Source of the DNA: Pirellulales bacterium
Lineage (GTDB): Bacteria > Planctomycetota > Planctomycetia > Pirellulales > JACPPG01
Direction: 5' to 3'
Length of the DNA stretch: 64,000 nt
Assembly (NCBI GenBank): GCA_035546535.1
Contig: DASZWQ010000050.1
Location: 148,942-212,941, forward strand
Position 1 is the stretch's first letter, and each line of letters starts with the position of its first letter. The notes beneath the pieces were generated by a model. That model saw nothing but the letters and a program-made list of their open reading frames with translations. It searched no databases and was not told the origin of the DNA. Positions 16,210 to 25,271 of the stretch are shown here, one piece after another. A program made the translations under genes and the position numbers.

Positions 16210-17841
16210 TTACTTTTCGGCGGACGGTTCGGCCGCATCCGCCAGCGGCAGTTCGTAGCACACGGCTTCCTCGTGATTCCGCACAAGTAGCTTGTTGCCG
16301 GAAATCGCCGGATTGTTCCATGTCTTAGCCGTCAGCGCCGTGATGCGCCCCAGCTCGACGAAGGATTTTGGCTGCGGGTCGACCAGGGCCAGTTCGCCCG
16401 CTTCCCCTTGCACCAGCAGCAAATCACCGACCAGCAGCAGTTGCCCGTGCTGGTAGCGACCGCCGCGCCAGCGGCGCTTCCCGGTCTCGGCTTCGACGCA
16501 GCACAGGACACCGTCGTCCAGTGCGTAGACGAAGTTGTCGAGAAGAACCATGTCGGCAAACTTCGATTTCAGATTGCGCAGATTCCGATCGGCCCACAAC
16601 TGCTCAGCGGTGAATATTCCATCGCTACCAGGCACGATGCGCAACAGCGCGCTACCGATTCCGTAGCCGGCCGAAACCAGCACCGTGTCGTCGCCGGTGA
16701 CCAGCGGTTCGGCACACTTGGGATTCGGTTCTGGCCAGTCAAAGGTCCACAAGATCCGACCGTCGGCCGGGTCATGCCCGGCAACATTCGGCCGATTGAT
16801 GATCACGATCTGCCGCCGCCCGGCGAGCGTGGCCAAGAGAGGCGAACTGTAGCTGGAGGCCGCGCTGCCGGCGTGCCATAGTTCGTCGCCCGTCCGCTTG
16901 TCGTAAGCGACCAGCGAATGCCCGTCCGGCCCGCCGGCCGAGACGACTACCGCGTCGTCGACGATGAGCGGCGAGCAACTCTTACCCCATTGGGGCTGAA
17001 GCTCCGGCGTGTCGGCGCCGTTTTCCTTGGCCACGTCGTGCGACCAGAGTCGCTTTCCCGTCGCCCCGTCGAGGCAATTCAAAAGGCCCCGCGCCCCCAT
17101 CGTGTAGACGCGTCCCTCATCGATCGTCGGCGTGGAGCGTGGGCCGACGCCGGCCAGGACCTCTTCGAACCGGGTCTTGTCGGCGTGATACCAGACGGGC
17201 TTACCGGTCGCCAGTTCGTAACAGACCACCAGCTCGTTTTCGCCGCGCTGCTCTTGCGTGACGGCGTAATTACCGACGATGGCAAACGAGCTCCAGGCCG
17301 CGCCGATCGGGCGGCGCCACAGCTCGCGCGGTGGGTGGCTCGACCAGTCCCGCGACAGCCGTGGCTCCGACACGCGACCGCTGCGATCCTTTCCCAGGAA
17401 TTGGGGCGAATCGTCAGGCGTCGTCGTGCTCAGGTCGGCGGTGCCCCCCACGAGATCGGCAAATTCGCCGGCCAAGGCGACATCGTGCTTGGGCGTCCAA
17501 CGCCAGGCGAGCTTGGGAACGACGTCCCCGGATGTTTCGTCGATGCGCACCAGGAGCATGCCGATGCCGACCAGGCCCCCAAACGCGGCAAGCGTCCTCA
17601 GCCGCCCGCCCCACGACCAGGGCGCGGTGACCACCAGCCAGCCGAAGATTCCCAATGCCGTGCCGGCGATGGTCGAGGCCGACGTCAGGAAGGCAACCTG
17701 GTGATCCTTGTTTTCGCCGATCTGCGCCCATGCGCAGACGGCGCCAGCCGCCACGATCGCCAACGCGACCAATCCCCACCGCAGCGCGGGGGCGGGGCTC
17801 GCGTTTCCCTGCGGCCAACGTCGCGCCATCTCGGCCATCAT
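16210..17841 (-). CDS. Membrane-anchored PQQ-like beta-propeller protein
   Basis: A 543-residue protein. The first about 110 residues contain three predicted membrane helices (LVALAIVAAGAVCAWA, ASTIAGTALGIFGWLVV and TLAAFGGLVGIGMLLV). Outside the membrane, residues about 145-530 form a PQQ-binding-like (BamB/quinoprotein) beta-propeller with repeated blades ending in patterns such as CLDGATGKRLW, AYDKRTGDELW and CVEAETGKRRW. No catalytic quinoprotein residues are identifiable, so a scaffolding or sensing role is as likely as oxidation. It starts six bases after the parvulin gene, so they share a transcript. Confidence 0.85.
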   Translation of the reverse strand: MMAEMARRWPQGNASPAPALRWGLVALAIVAAGAVCAWAQIGENKDHQVAFLTSASTIAGTALGIFGWLVVTAPWSWGGRLRTLAAFGGLVGIGMLLVRIDETSGDVVPKLAWRWTPKHDVALAGEFADLVGGTADLSTTTPDDSPQFLGKDRSGRVSEPRLSRDWSSHPPRELWRRPIGAAWSSFAIVGNYAVTQEQRGENELVVCYELATGKPVWYHADKTRFEEVLAGVGPRSTPTIDEGRVYTMGARGLLNCLDGATGKRLWSHDVAKENGADTPELQPQWGKSCSPLIVDDAVVVSAGGPDGHSLVAYDKRTGDELWHAGSAASSYSSPLLATLAGRRQIVIINRPNVAGHDPADGRILWTFDWPEPNPKCAEPLVTGDDTVLVSAGYGIGSALLRIVPGSDGIFTAEQLWADRNLRNLKSKFADMVLLDNFVYALDDGVLCCVEAETGKRRWRGGRYQHGQLLLVGDLLLVQGEAGELALVDPQPKSFVELGRITALTAKTWNNPAISGNKLLVRNHEEAVCYELPLADAAEPSAEK

Positions 17842-17847
17842 GGTCGG

Positions 17848-18132
17848 CTATTCCGTGCGACTGGTGACTTCCAACAGGTGCCAGCCGAATTGCGTGCGCA
17901 CGGGCCCTTGCACCTGGCCGACCGGCGCGCTGAACACGACTTTGTCGAATTCCGGCACCATCCGGCCGGGCGCAAATTCGCCGAGATCACCCCCTTGCTG
18001 GCCCGACGGGCATTGCGAATGCTTCTTCGCCAGGTCGGCGAAATCAGCGCCCGCTTCGATCTGCGTTTTCAGGCTTTCGCAGGTTTCCTTGGAAGGGACC
18101 AGAATGTGACGTGCTTTGGCTTTCTTCGCCAT
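17848..18132 (-). CDS. ppiC: Parvulin-type peptidyl-prolyl isomerase
   Basis: A 94-residue single-domain parvulin, matching the size of E. coli PpiC. Motifs are KARHILVPS at the start, AGADFADLAKKHSQCPSGQQGGDLGEF in the middle, FDKVVFSAPVGQVQGPVRTQFGWHLLEV at the end. It has no signal peptide, so it is cytoplasmic and accelerates prolyl cis-trans isomerisation in folding proteins. ATG 18132 with a GGAGG site was chosen; the open frame continues to 18201 without family-like sequence. First gene of a two-gene unit with the PQQ propeller protein. Confidence 0.93.
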   Translation of the reverse strand: MAKKAKARHILVPSKETCESLKTQIEAGADFADLAKKHSQCPSGQQGGDLGEFAPGRMVPEFDKVVFSAPVGQVQGPVRTQFGWHLLEVTSRTE

Positions 18133-18269
18133 CGATTTGCCTCCACGGTTGGCAGAAAACTGACCCCTGGTGTTGTTATCGAGCTGAGCATGCGCCGGCA
18201 CGCGGGCTGGCCCAGCGCACGCTCGTGCAGCATGACCACCATGCGGCTGATCGACGCTCTAGTCCGCAG

Positions 18270-18431
18270 CTACGGGCGCGGCTGTCCCGGGTTCTCTTGC
18301 GTTCCGCCCGGCGGCGGCGAATCGACATTTTCCGACGGTGGCGGCGGAGTATAGTCTTTGTCCGATTTGCCACAGCCGGCACAGATTAAAGACGAGAGCA
18401 CCACGAACGTGGAGAAAAGCCTGAACTTCAC
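18270..18431 (-). CDS. Small proline-rich lipoprotein
   Basis: A 53-residue product starting at GTG 18431, which has AAGGA eight bases upstream. It has a short basic start (VKFRLF), a hydrophobic stretch (STFVVLSSLICAGC) ending in a lipobox-like CAGC, then a polar tail GKSDKDYTPPPPSENVDSPPPGG rich in Pro. Likely a lipidated envelope peptide; the lipobox is imperfect because position -3 is Cys rather than Leu. An open frame continues upstream to 18530, but the ribosome-binding site supports the GTG. No family recognised. Confidence 0.6.
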   Translation of the reverse strand: MKFRLFSTFVVLSSLICAGCGKSDKDYTPPPPSENVDSPPPGGTQENPGQPRP

Positions 18432-18560
18432 GGGTAACGTCCTTGTGATTGATGATCCTGTCATTTGACGCGCAACGAACTTCGTCGCGCCATCATTATC
18501 CTTGTCAGCAAAGTCGACCGCGCCCGCCACGCGCCGCGGGGGGCGCGGTCGCCAATGCGT

Positions 18561-19109
18561 CTACTTCTTCGGAGGCGATGCGATGCCGATCGCGCCTACC
18601 GCGACGCGGCCGCCGGCGTCGCCGACGGGCTGCGTGAACTTATCAGGATTCGCGTGTACGACCAGCCCACGCCCCAGGATCGAATGCGGTCCTTCGAGCT
18701 CGAGCATGCTGTCCTTGATGTCGATCTTCGCGACGCCGTCTGCGCCGGCCGTGATATTTCCCAGGTCGCCGACGTGACGTTCCTTGTCACCGGGCTTGCC
18801 GTGCATCTTGTTTTCCGGATTGAAGTGGCCTCCGGCGGACATCCCGTCGGTGCTGGTCACGTCGCCGAACTGATGGACGTGGAAGCCGTGTTCACCCGGC
18901 TTCAGACCGGTAACCGTGCCCGAGACGTGAACCGACTTGCCCTCTTTGGTGAAATACACCACTCCGGTCACGCCACTATCGCCCATGGGGATAAGGACGG
19001 AGACGGCACGGTCGGGACCGGCGGCCTCGCCTGCCGGCGCCTTGGCGTGCTGCCCCGTAACAACCGCGACGCACGCGAGCACGAAAGTGAGGGAAAGTAG
19101 AACACGCAT
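18561..19109 (-). CDS. sodC: Cu/Zn-type superoxide dismutase, exported
   Basis: A 182-residue protein with an N-terminal signal sequence (MRVLLSLTFVLACVAVVTG). Converts superoxide to hydrogen peroxide and oxygen in the periplasm. All metal ligands can be placed: H77 and H79 (HGFHVHQFGD), H95 (GGHFNP), H103, H112 and D115 (RHVGDLGN) and H152 (VVHANPDKF); the active-site Arg is R168 (AGGRVAVG). The two Cys that normally form the intrasubunit disulfide are replaced: M90 in DGMSAGG and V171 in RVAVGA. Start ATG 19109; the frame is open to 19175 without sense. Separated from the lipoprotein gene by 129 bases. Confidence 0.92.
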   Translation of the reverse strand: MRVLLSLTFVLACVAVVTGQHAKAPAGEAAGPDRAVSVLIPMGDSGVTGVVYFTKEGKSVHVSGTVTGLKPGEHGFHVHQFGDVTSTDGMSAGGHFNPENKMHGKPGDKERHVGDLGNITAGADGVAKIDIKDSMLELEGPHSILGRGLVVHANPDKFTQPVGDAGGRVAVGAIGIASPPKK

Positions 19110-19431
19110 GGGATCAAGTCTCCTCGGAATGGGAATCTCGGTGATGGACGAGCAGATGCGGCGCTCAGCGTGCAAAATTAGGGGTTAAACAGTGCTCACG
19201 CAAGCCTTCGCGCCCCTCTTTTCGCAGGGCGGGTAACCCTTGGGGGCCCGAACGGGTCGGAGCGCACCCTGTTAGAAATCGAAACGGGGCGATAGGATGG
19301 CGGCGTTCCCTCCCGCGCTGTGTGCTGATGAATGCCTCTTCGTGGGGGAGGCATGGCCGTGTCGTTCATTCCCTGGCCGCCTGCCCGCCGCGCGTTAAAT
19401 GCCCGCCCTTCGGTTAACAAGGAATTTCACG
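19110..19431. other. Divergent intergenic region sodC / FKBP
   Basis: 322 bases with no supported gene. It must carry the promoters of sodC (minus) and the FKBP gene (plus). I see a 7-bp hairpin at about 19331-19354 (ATGCCTC / GAGGCAT) and an AAGGA ribosome-binding site before the FKBP ATG, but no clear promoter hexamers. Confidence 0.5.
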
Positions 19432-20148
19432 ATGCGAATGCTTGCTTTGCTCTCACTGGCCATTACGTGTTGCTCATCCCCAGCGGTCTTCGCCCAGGGA
19501 CAGGGAAAGAAGCTGACGCCGATTCCCCGGCCTGGCGCAGCCGCCGCGCCGACCAAGGTAAATACCGCCGACGCGAGTTACGCGATGGGCTACAAAATGG
19601 GAACCAGCATCAAGCGCGGCAAGGTGCCCGTCGACACCGCGGCGCTGCTCAAGGGAATTCAAGAGGGAGTCACGGGCGCCAAGAGTGCCATGAGCGAAGA
19701 GGACATGGTCGCGACCTTAAAAGCGTTCGAGCAGGAAATCGTCGCGAGGATCCCCGAACAGAATAAACAAGAGGGTGAAGCTTTCCTGGCGGCCAATGCC
19801 AAGGCCGAAGGCGTGAAGACGACGAAGTCCGGACTGCAGTACAAGGTCGTGAAGGAAGGGACCGGCAAGGCGCCGACGAAGAACGATCAGGTCACGGTCC
19901 ACTACCGAGGGACGTTGGTCGACGGTACGCCTTTTGACAGCTCATACGATCGCGGGGAGCCGGCGAAGTTTCCCGTGGCCGGCGTTATCCCTGGCTGGAC
20001 CGAGGCGCTGCAGCTTATGAAGCTCGGCTCGAAGTACATGCTCTACATTCCCGCGGACCTGGCCTACGGACCTGTGGGTAGCCCGCCCGTGATCGGCCCG
20101 AACTCGACGCTCGTTTTCGAAGTCGAGTTGCTGGGAATTGGGGAATAG
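19432..20148 (+). CDS. Exported FKBP-type peptidyl-prolyl isomerase
   Basis: A 238-residue Mip/FkpA-type isomerase. Signal peptide MRMLALLSLAITCCSSPAVFA; then a dimerisation helix region (ASYAMGYKMGTSIKRG to about 140). The C-terminal FKBP domain (about 140-238) includes VTVHYRGTLVDGTPFDSSYDRGEP, FPVAGVIPGWTEALQLM and YIPADLAYG. It acts on proline bonds of exported proteins. ATG 19432 has an AAGGA site; the frame is open to 19399. It lies 62 bases before the ABM monooxygenase gene and could be co-transcribed with it. Confidence 0.94.
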   Translation: MRMLALLSLAITCCSSPAVFAQGQGKKLTPIPRPGAAAAPTKVNTADASYAMGYKMGTSIKRGKVPVDTAALLKGIQEGVTGAKSAMSEEDMVATLKAFEQEIVARIPEQNKQEGEAFLAANAKAEGVKTTKSGLQYKVVKEGTGKAPTKNDQVTVHYRGTLVDGTPFDSSYDRGEPAKFPVAGVIPGWTEALQLMKLGSKYMLYIPADLAYGPVGSPPVIGPNSTLVFEVELLGIGE

Positions 20149-20210
20149 TGCGTCAGAGCCTCTTCCTCGGTCTAGCCTGCGTCCTCTTCGAGCTCAAAGG
20201 GATAACAACC

Positions 20211-20519
20211 GTGATTCACGTCATCGCCTCGATTCGCGTTGCCGCCGGGCGGCGCGCCGAGTTTCTCAAGGAGTTTCATGCGCTGGTGCCGGCGGTAAAG
20301 GCCGAGGCCGGCTGTATCGACTACGGCCCCACGGTCGACGTCGCTAGCGGTATCCCGGTGCAGGGTGCCTTGCGTGACGACGTGGTTACGGTCGTTGAGC
20401 GCTGGAAGGACCTCGACGCCTTGAAGGCCCACCTGGTCGCGCCGCACATGCAAACGTACCGCGAGAAGGTCAAAGGGCTGGTGCTCGGCATGGAACTCCA
20501 GGTGCTCGAACCGGCCTAA
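20211..20519 (+). CDS. Antibiotic-biosynthesis-monooxygenase (ABM) domain protein
   Basis: A 102-residue ferredoxin-like alpha/beta-barrel protein of the ABM/YgiN type. Starting at GTG 20211 it reads VIHVIASIRVAAGRRAEFL, then VPAVKAEAGCIDYGP, VVTVVERWKDLDALKAHLVAPHM and ends LVLGMELQVLEPA, which is the full ABM layout. YgiN homologues oxidise quinols; others are oxygenases without cofactors. The GTG start was preferred over the open frame to 20148, because that extension overlaps the FKBP stop and lacks family similarity. An AAAGGGA lies upstream. Confidence 0.85.
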   Translation: MIHVIASIRVAAGRRAEFLKEFHALVPAVKAEAGCIDYGPTVDVASGIPVQGALRDDVVTVVERWKDLDALKAHLVAPHMQTYREKVKGLVLGMELQVLEPA

Positions 20520-20672
20520 CCGCGGTTCCCGGTGCGTAAGGATTGGCAGCCTTCGAGCGTTCGAAACATGAGTTGCCCGCGTGCCTACGCCTGACTAGGC
20601 TGACGGCGAGTGCCTGCATTGCTTCGCGCGGGCGCTACGCGACCCCATAGATGCTTCGCGCCCGCGGCCTCG

Positions 20673-20678
20673 TATAAT
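20673..20678 (+). promoter_or_regulatory. Candidate -10 box upstream of xdhC
   Basis: A perfect TATAAT 42 bases before the xdhC ATG; no good -35 at the expected spacing. Confidence 0.35.
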
Positions 20679-20720
20679 GCAGACAGACCCTCTCGGTACT
20701 TGTCCGTCAGCCGACTTTCC

Positions 20721-21809
20721 ATGATGCGAGAACTGCTCCAGCGGCTGCTTGACGACCTGGCCGCCGATCGGGCGACCGCTTATTGCCGCCTGGTCGAGAC
20801 GCGCGGGTCGACGCCACAAAAAGCCGGCGCTGCCATGCTCGTGTTTGCTGACGGCTCACAGGCCGGCACCCTCGGCGGCGGCTGCGTCGAGGCCGAGGTC
20901 AAACGGCGGGCTCTGGCGGTGCTCGACGGGCACCGGCCCGAGATCTGCTCGTTCCAACTCGACAGCGATTACGGCTGGGACGATGGGCTGATCTGCGGGG
21001 GCCGCATGTTGGTGCTGGTCGAACCAATCGCGGCGCTCGGCGAAGCCGACTATTTCGTTCGCCTGCGGCAGGCTCTCGACCGAGGACAGGGATGCATCGA
21101 AGCGATCGTCTTCGACGCCGAGAAAAGCGGTCTGCCGGCCGCGGCCTCGTTCCTGGTAAGTCCAGACGGATCCTTGATCGCCAGCCGCCATACCGGCACA
21201 ACGCAAACGCTGCCGGCCGTGGTAGCGGAAGGCCTCGCTGAAGCCGCTTCTCGCCCCCGCGCTCAAACCAAATCCGGAATCGCTTATTTACCGCAGCGCG
21301 CCCGCGCGAGGCTCTTGATCGTTGGCGGCGGACACGTTGGCCAGGCCGTTGCGAATTTGGCCGTGGATCTGGATTTCGACGTGTGGGTACTGGATGACCG
21401 GGCTGAGTACGTCGAGCCATCGCGATTCCCGCGCGCTCAGCGGCTGATTCACGGCGACGTCGGCGTTATGCTCGCGCAGCTCGACATTACGACTGACACG
21501 TATGCCCTGATCGTGACGCGCGGGCATAATCACGACGAGGAGGCTCTCTATCATTTGGTCGATCGCGGCGCGCGCTACGTCGGCATGATCGGCAGCCGGC
21601 GGAAGATCCGCCTGATCTTCGACGATCTCGAGGCGCAAGGCGTATCGCCCGAGTCCTTGGCCAAGGTCTTCGCTCCCGTGGGGATCGAGATCGGTTCGCA
21701 AACCGTTCCGGAAATCGCGGTGAGCATTCTGGCCGAGCTCGTGGCGCATCGAAACTGCGGCGGCCAGGTTCCGGGGCGCCCCACAGCAATCCACGCGTGC
21801 GACCCGTGA
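20721..21809 (+). CDS. XdhC/CoxI family molybdenum-cofactor insertion protein
   Basis: A 362-residue protein of the XdhC family, which binds molybdenum cofactor and supports its sulfuration/insertion into xanthine-dehydrogenase-like enzymes. N-terminal XdhC domain: CRLVETRGSTPQKAGAAML and GTLGGGCVEAEV. C-terminal Rossmann domain: LLIVGGGHVGQAVANLA, LIVTRGHNHDEEAL and YVGMIGSRRK, then PVGIEIGSQTVPEIAVSILAEL. The ATG at 20721 fits the family and follows a TATAAT. Its stop overlaps the mocA start. No xanthine dehydrogenase subunit genes are present in this window; a sulfite-oxidase-like molybdoprotein is encoded at 50.5 kb, but that class does not need XdhC. Confidence 0.9.
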   Translation: MMRELLQRLLDDLAADRATAYCRLVETRGSTPQKAGAAMLVFADGSQAGTLGGGCVEAEVKRRALAVLDGHRPEICSFQLDSDYGWDDGLICGGRMLVLVEPIAALGEADYFVRLRQALDRGQGCIEAIVFDAEKSGLPAAASFLVSPDGSLIASRHTGTTQTLPAVVAEGLAEAASRPRAQTKSGIAYLPQRARARLLIVGGGHVGQAVANLAVDLDFDVWVLDDRAEYVEPSRFPRAQRLIHGDVGVMLAQLDITTDTYALIVTRGHNHDEEALYHLVDRGARYVGMIGSRRKIRLIFDDLEAQGVSPESLAKVFAPVGIEIGSQTVPEIAVSILAELVAHRNCGGQVPGRPTAIHACDP

Positions 21810-22444
21810 ACGGCGCCTCGGCACGAGCGACCACTGGGCAGCCGCGTTACTTTGCCATTGTTCCCGCCGCCGGACGCAGCGCCCGGATGGGACAGCCGAA
21901 ACTGCTGCTTCCCTGGCGCGGGAGCACCGTGATCGAGCACGTTCTGTCGGCATGGAAAGCCAGCCGCGCCGCCCGGGTCGTGGTCGTCGTCCATGCTGCC
22001 GATCAAGCGCTGGCCGAGGTGTGCCGGCGGGCGGGCGCCGAGGTCGTGGTACCCGCCGTGCCGCCGGAAGACATGAAAGCGAGCGTCGGCCACGCGCTTC
22101 GCTGGCTCACGGATCATGCGGCGCCTGGGGCCTTCGATGCGTGGCTCGTCGCGCCGGCCGACATGCCGCGCTTGTCGGCCGCGCTGATCGATGCCGTTAT
22201 TGCGGCGCATGGCCCTGACGAAGCATCCATCCTGCGGCCGGTCAGTAATGGCCGGCGCGGACATCCGGTTCTTTTCCCGTGGACCTTGGCGTCGGCGGTC
22301 GAAAAACTGTCCGCGGACGAAGGGCTCGACGCACTTGTCCGGCGCAACCCGGTCCGAGAAATCGCCTGGACCGACGCGGGCACCTTCGAGGATCTGGACC
22401 TGCCGGCGGACTACGAGCGGTTGCAACGTGAAGAGAATCCGTGA
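21806..22444 (+). CDS. mocA: MocA-like molybdenum cofactor cytidylyltransferase
   Basis: A 212-residue nucleotidyltransferase of the MobA/GlmU fold: VPAAGRSARMGQPKLLLPWRG is the N-terminal CTP/GTP-binding loop, VAPADMPRLS carries the metal-binding Asp, and RRGHPVLFPWTL with the GLDALVRRNPVREIAWTDAGTFEDLDLPADYERL end is typical of MocA. It converts molybdopterin cofactor to the cytosine dinucleotide form used by xanthine-dehydrogenase-type enzymes. Start taken as GTG 21806, which overlaps the xdhC stop (GTGA, 4 bases), implying translational coupling; a GTG at 21797 is an alternative. Confidence 0.85.
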   Translation: MNGASARATTGQPRYFAIVPAAGRSARMGQPKLLLPWRGSTVIEHVLSAWKASRAARVVVVVHAADQALAEVCRRAGAEVVVPAVPPEDMKASVGHALRWLTDHAAPGAFDAWLVAPADMPRLSAALIDAVIAAHGPDEASILRPVSNGRRGHPVLFPWTLASAVEKLSADEGLDALVRRNPVREIAWTDAGTFEDLDLPADYERLQREENP

Positions 22445-22634
22445 CGGCGGGCTATCCGTCCGGGGTGTGTGGCGCGAAAAGCGCGGCTTTTACGGCGTCC
22501 GGCCGTCCTTTACACTCGACTATGGGCACCCCGTCACTGACTGAACACCACGAAATTCCAGATCCTGGGCGGGCAAATCGGCTGGCAATCGGCCACGCGC
22601 AAGCCCCGCAATCTTTAGCCGCGATCTTTCAGCC

Positions 22635-25271
22635 ATGGATGAATCCTCCACTGCCGGTGATGCGGGGCCGGGCGAGCCGTCTCCGGCCGCCGCCGCGCAA
22701 GCAGTTGGCGGGGGGAACAAGGCTGCGTTCTTGCGCAAACGTTGGAAGCCGCTTTTACTCGTGGCCGCCGTGTTGGCGGCCTTGGCCGGCTTGATCGTGC
22801 AGCGCATCCGGCAGGACGCCGCGAACGTGGCACGGATCGCCGCGGAGGAAGCTGCGGACGAAGACAAAAAGGTCTCGCGCCCTATCGACCCTTTCCTGTT
22901 CGGCGCCTTCACGCTACGCCCCAGCGAGACCGACCGGGTGGAATCGGGCATCAAGCCGGGGCATTGGACGATGGCGACGTTGGAAGTGCGCGCCAATTTC
23001 GATGATTTTCGCGGCGACCTGGTTTCCGAAATGGTCCCGTTCGGCGTTGAGCTCGCCAATCTGAGCAACCGTGGCCCGAGTCTGCTTTCGTCCCGCCCGG
23101 CCATTCTGCCCAAGATGCAAAAGAAGCTGCTCGACGTGGCATTGTTTACACCGGTTCATGGCCCGCAGCGTCAGGTAGCTTCCCGCTTGCTATCTTCCGG
23201 CGGGCGTGACGTGTGGAACGCTCGCGAGCTTTTGACGCTGCTCCCCGCCGAACAGTTCTTTCTGACCGTACTGACGCCCGAGATCGAGGACTATCGATAT
23301 TTGCAGAAGCTCGATTCCATCCGCGCGCCCCGGGGCAGCCTGGACGACCGCGGGGCGCAAGCGCATTACCGCGTGTTGCTGCCGAAAATCACCGCGGCGG
23401 CGCCTCTGCCGGATCATGCCCTGTTCTGGACCAATACGGCTGTCGTGCTGTGGGACGGATTTGATCCCAAGCTCCTGAGTTCGGCGCAGCAGCAGGCCAT
23501 GCTCGATTGGCTGCACTGGGGAGGTCAATTGATCGTCAGTGGGCCAGGCTCTTTGGAATTGCTGCGCGGCAGCTTTTTGGATGGCGCTCTGCCGGCCGCG
23601 GCGGGCGATAGCTGGGAGATGCACGACAAGACGCTCGCTCCCTTGGCGCGCGTCTCGCCCGATGCCTCGCGCACGCTCACGCTCGTGCACCCCTGGACCG
23701 GGCAACATCTGGATATCGCGGGGCGTGGCGCTTTGGTGCTTGTCGAAACCGACGAGCACGAGCCCCTCATTGTCGAGCGACAGGTCGGCCGAGGTCGCGC
23801 CGTGATGACTGCCTTTCGTCTGACGCAGCGTGGGCTGGTCGATTGGGCAAATTACGATGCACTTTTCAATTCGGTGCTGCTGCGCCGTGCATCGCGGCGC
23901 TTTGTGCGCAGTTGGGAGAATCGTGTCGGAGTCGCCTGGGCCGACGGTGTCGTCGAAGATTCGGCGCGCGTCTCGCAATTGCGTTTCTTCAGCCGTGATG
24001 CCGGTCGTGCGGCCGTTGAGCCACCGTCGGAGGACAGGTCTCCCTGGAAAAACGGCTTGCCGCCGCGCCGGTATACAACGACCACCACAGATTCGAGTAT
24101 GCACCCCTGGGACGCCGAGTCACAACCGCCGCAGTGGGCGGGCGTGGCGACCTGGGACGACCAAAGCCAGGTTTCGCAAGCGGCGCGCGAATCGCTCCGG
24201 GACGCCGCCAGCATCTCCGTCCCGCGCGCGACTTTCGTGCTGTATATGTTGGGCGCCTACGTGCTGGTGCTCGTCCCCCTGAATTGGCTGATTTGTCGAG
24301 TGCTGGGACGCGTGGAAATTGCGTGGCTCACGGCGCCCGCCATCGCGCTGGTCTTCGGCGTGCTCGTGGTCCGTCTGGCGCAATTGAATATCGGCTTTGA
24401 CAGCTCGGCCACGGAAATCGATATCGTCGAGGTGCAGGGTGACTACCCGCGGGCCCATTTGACGCGCTACTCGCTTCTGTACACGTCGCTCTCGACCGAT
24501 TACGCGATCGAATTGGCGAACCCGTCGGCGGTCGCGCTACCGTTCGCCACGGCCCCGAGTCCGGGTGCGCGGCCAAGCCGGGAGGCGTCCACGTTGCGTC
24601 AGGAGTCGGGCACCGGCGCGTCGACGGTTGCACCGGTACAACTGCGAGATCTGGCGGTCTCGTCCAATGCGACTGGCATGATTCATACCGAAGAGATGTA
24701 TGCGCTCGCCGGCCCACTCACATTGACACGCACGACGGGCTCCGGAACCTGCCAGCTTCACAACGGCACCGGGCTGCGCTTACATGATGCGATGATCGTC
24801 GAGCGCAACGAACGTCGCGCGACGCTGGGAACGCTCGAACCGGGGGCCGAAACAACGTTTTCGCTGCCGGTAGCAGGAAAGTGGAGCGATATCGCCGGCC
24901 GAGAGAAGCCAGCGCCGGCTGCCCCGCAGACCGCCTCGCGAACGATCGAACTTTCGGAACTCGATAATCTGGCACGACGCAGTATCGGCGCCGAGGAGCT
25001 TTGCCTCATCGCTTGGACCGACGACGACTTGCCCGGCCTGAATGTCAAACCGGCGGCGACGCAATCGCGGCATGCCGCGATCATCGTCGCACATCTGTCC
25101 TACGGACCGCCACCGCCGATTCAGATCGATTTCAACTCGCGCGCCCAGGTGGCCGACGGCGCTGAGGATGAGGACGAAGTCTCGAGCGGCGTTAGCGCTC
25201 TCGACCAAGCGCCGGTCGAGGAAACGCATGAAGCGAACCCACACGACCCGCACCCTGCCGGGCAACCATGA
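22635..25271 (+). CDS. Large membrane/periplasmic partner of an ABC-2 exporter
   Basis: An 878-residue protein of no named family that I recognise. It has one membrane helix near the start (WKPLLLVAAVLAALAGLIV, about 37-55), a long extracytoplasmic region (about 60-530), two helices (about 533-556 FVLYMLGAYVLVLVPLNWLI and 562-583) and a second soluble region to the end. Residues about 275-420 (ALFWTNTAVVLWDGFD, LHWGGQLIVSGPGS, VGRGRAVMTAFRLTQRGLVDW) resemble the glutamine-amidotransferase-like fold seen in GldG/DUF4350-type partners of ABC exporters. Its stop overlaps the ATP-binding gene start (ATGA), so the three genes 22635-27915 form one transport unit. The tail is acidic. Role inferred from context. 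Confidence 0.7.
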   Translation: MDESSTAGDAGPGEPSPAAAAQAVGGGNKAAFLRKRWKPLLLVAAVLAALAGLIVQRIRQDAANVARIAAEEAADEDKKVSRPIDPFLFGAFTLRPSETDRVESGIKPGHWTMATLEVRANFDDFRGDLVSEMVPFGVELANLSNRGPSLLSSRPAILPKMQKKLLDVALFTPVHGPQRQVASRLLSSGGRDVWNARELLTLLPAEQFFLTVLTPEIEDYRYLQKLDSIRAPRGSLDDRGAQAHYRVLLPKITAAAPLPDHALFWTNTAVVLWDGFDPKLLSSAQQQAMLDWLHWGGQLIVSGPGSLELLRGSFLDGALPAAAGDSWEMHDKTLAPLARVSPDASRTLTLVHPWTGQHLDIAGRGALVLVETDEHEPLIVERQVGRGRAVMTAFRLTQRGLVDWANYDALFNSVLLRRASRRFVRSWENRVGVAWADGVVEDSARVSQLRFFSRDAGRAAVEPPSEDRSPWKNGLPPRRYTTTTTDSSMHPWDAESQPPQWAGVATWDDQSQVSQAARESLRDAASISVPRATFVLYMLGAYVLVLVPLNWLICRVLGRVEIAWLTAPAIALVFGVLVVRLAQLNIGFDSSATEIDIVEVQGDYPRAHLTRYSLLYTSLSTDYAIELANPSAVALPFATAPSPGARPSREASTLRQESGTGASTVAPVQLRDLAVSSNATGMIHTEEMYALAGPLTLTRTTGSGTCQLHNGTGLRLHDAMIVERNERRATLGTLEPGAETTFSLPVAGKWSDIAGREKPAPAAPQTASRTIELSELDNLARRSIGAEELCLIAWTDDDLPGLNVKPAATQSRHAAIIVAHLSYGPPPPIQIDFNSRAQVADGAEDEDEVSSGVSALDQAPVEETHEANPHDPHPAGQP

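Noticed and set aside
16918..18354. 478-residue plus-strand frame across the PQQ propeller and parvulin genes
   Set aside because: It spans two well-supported minus-strand genes and their junction; the translation is low-complexity Arg-rich.
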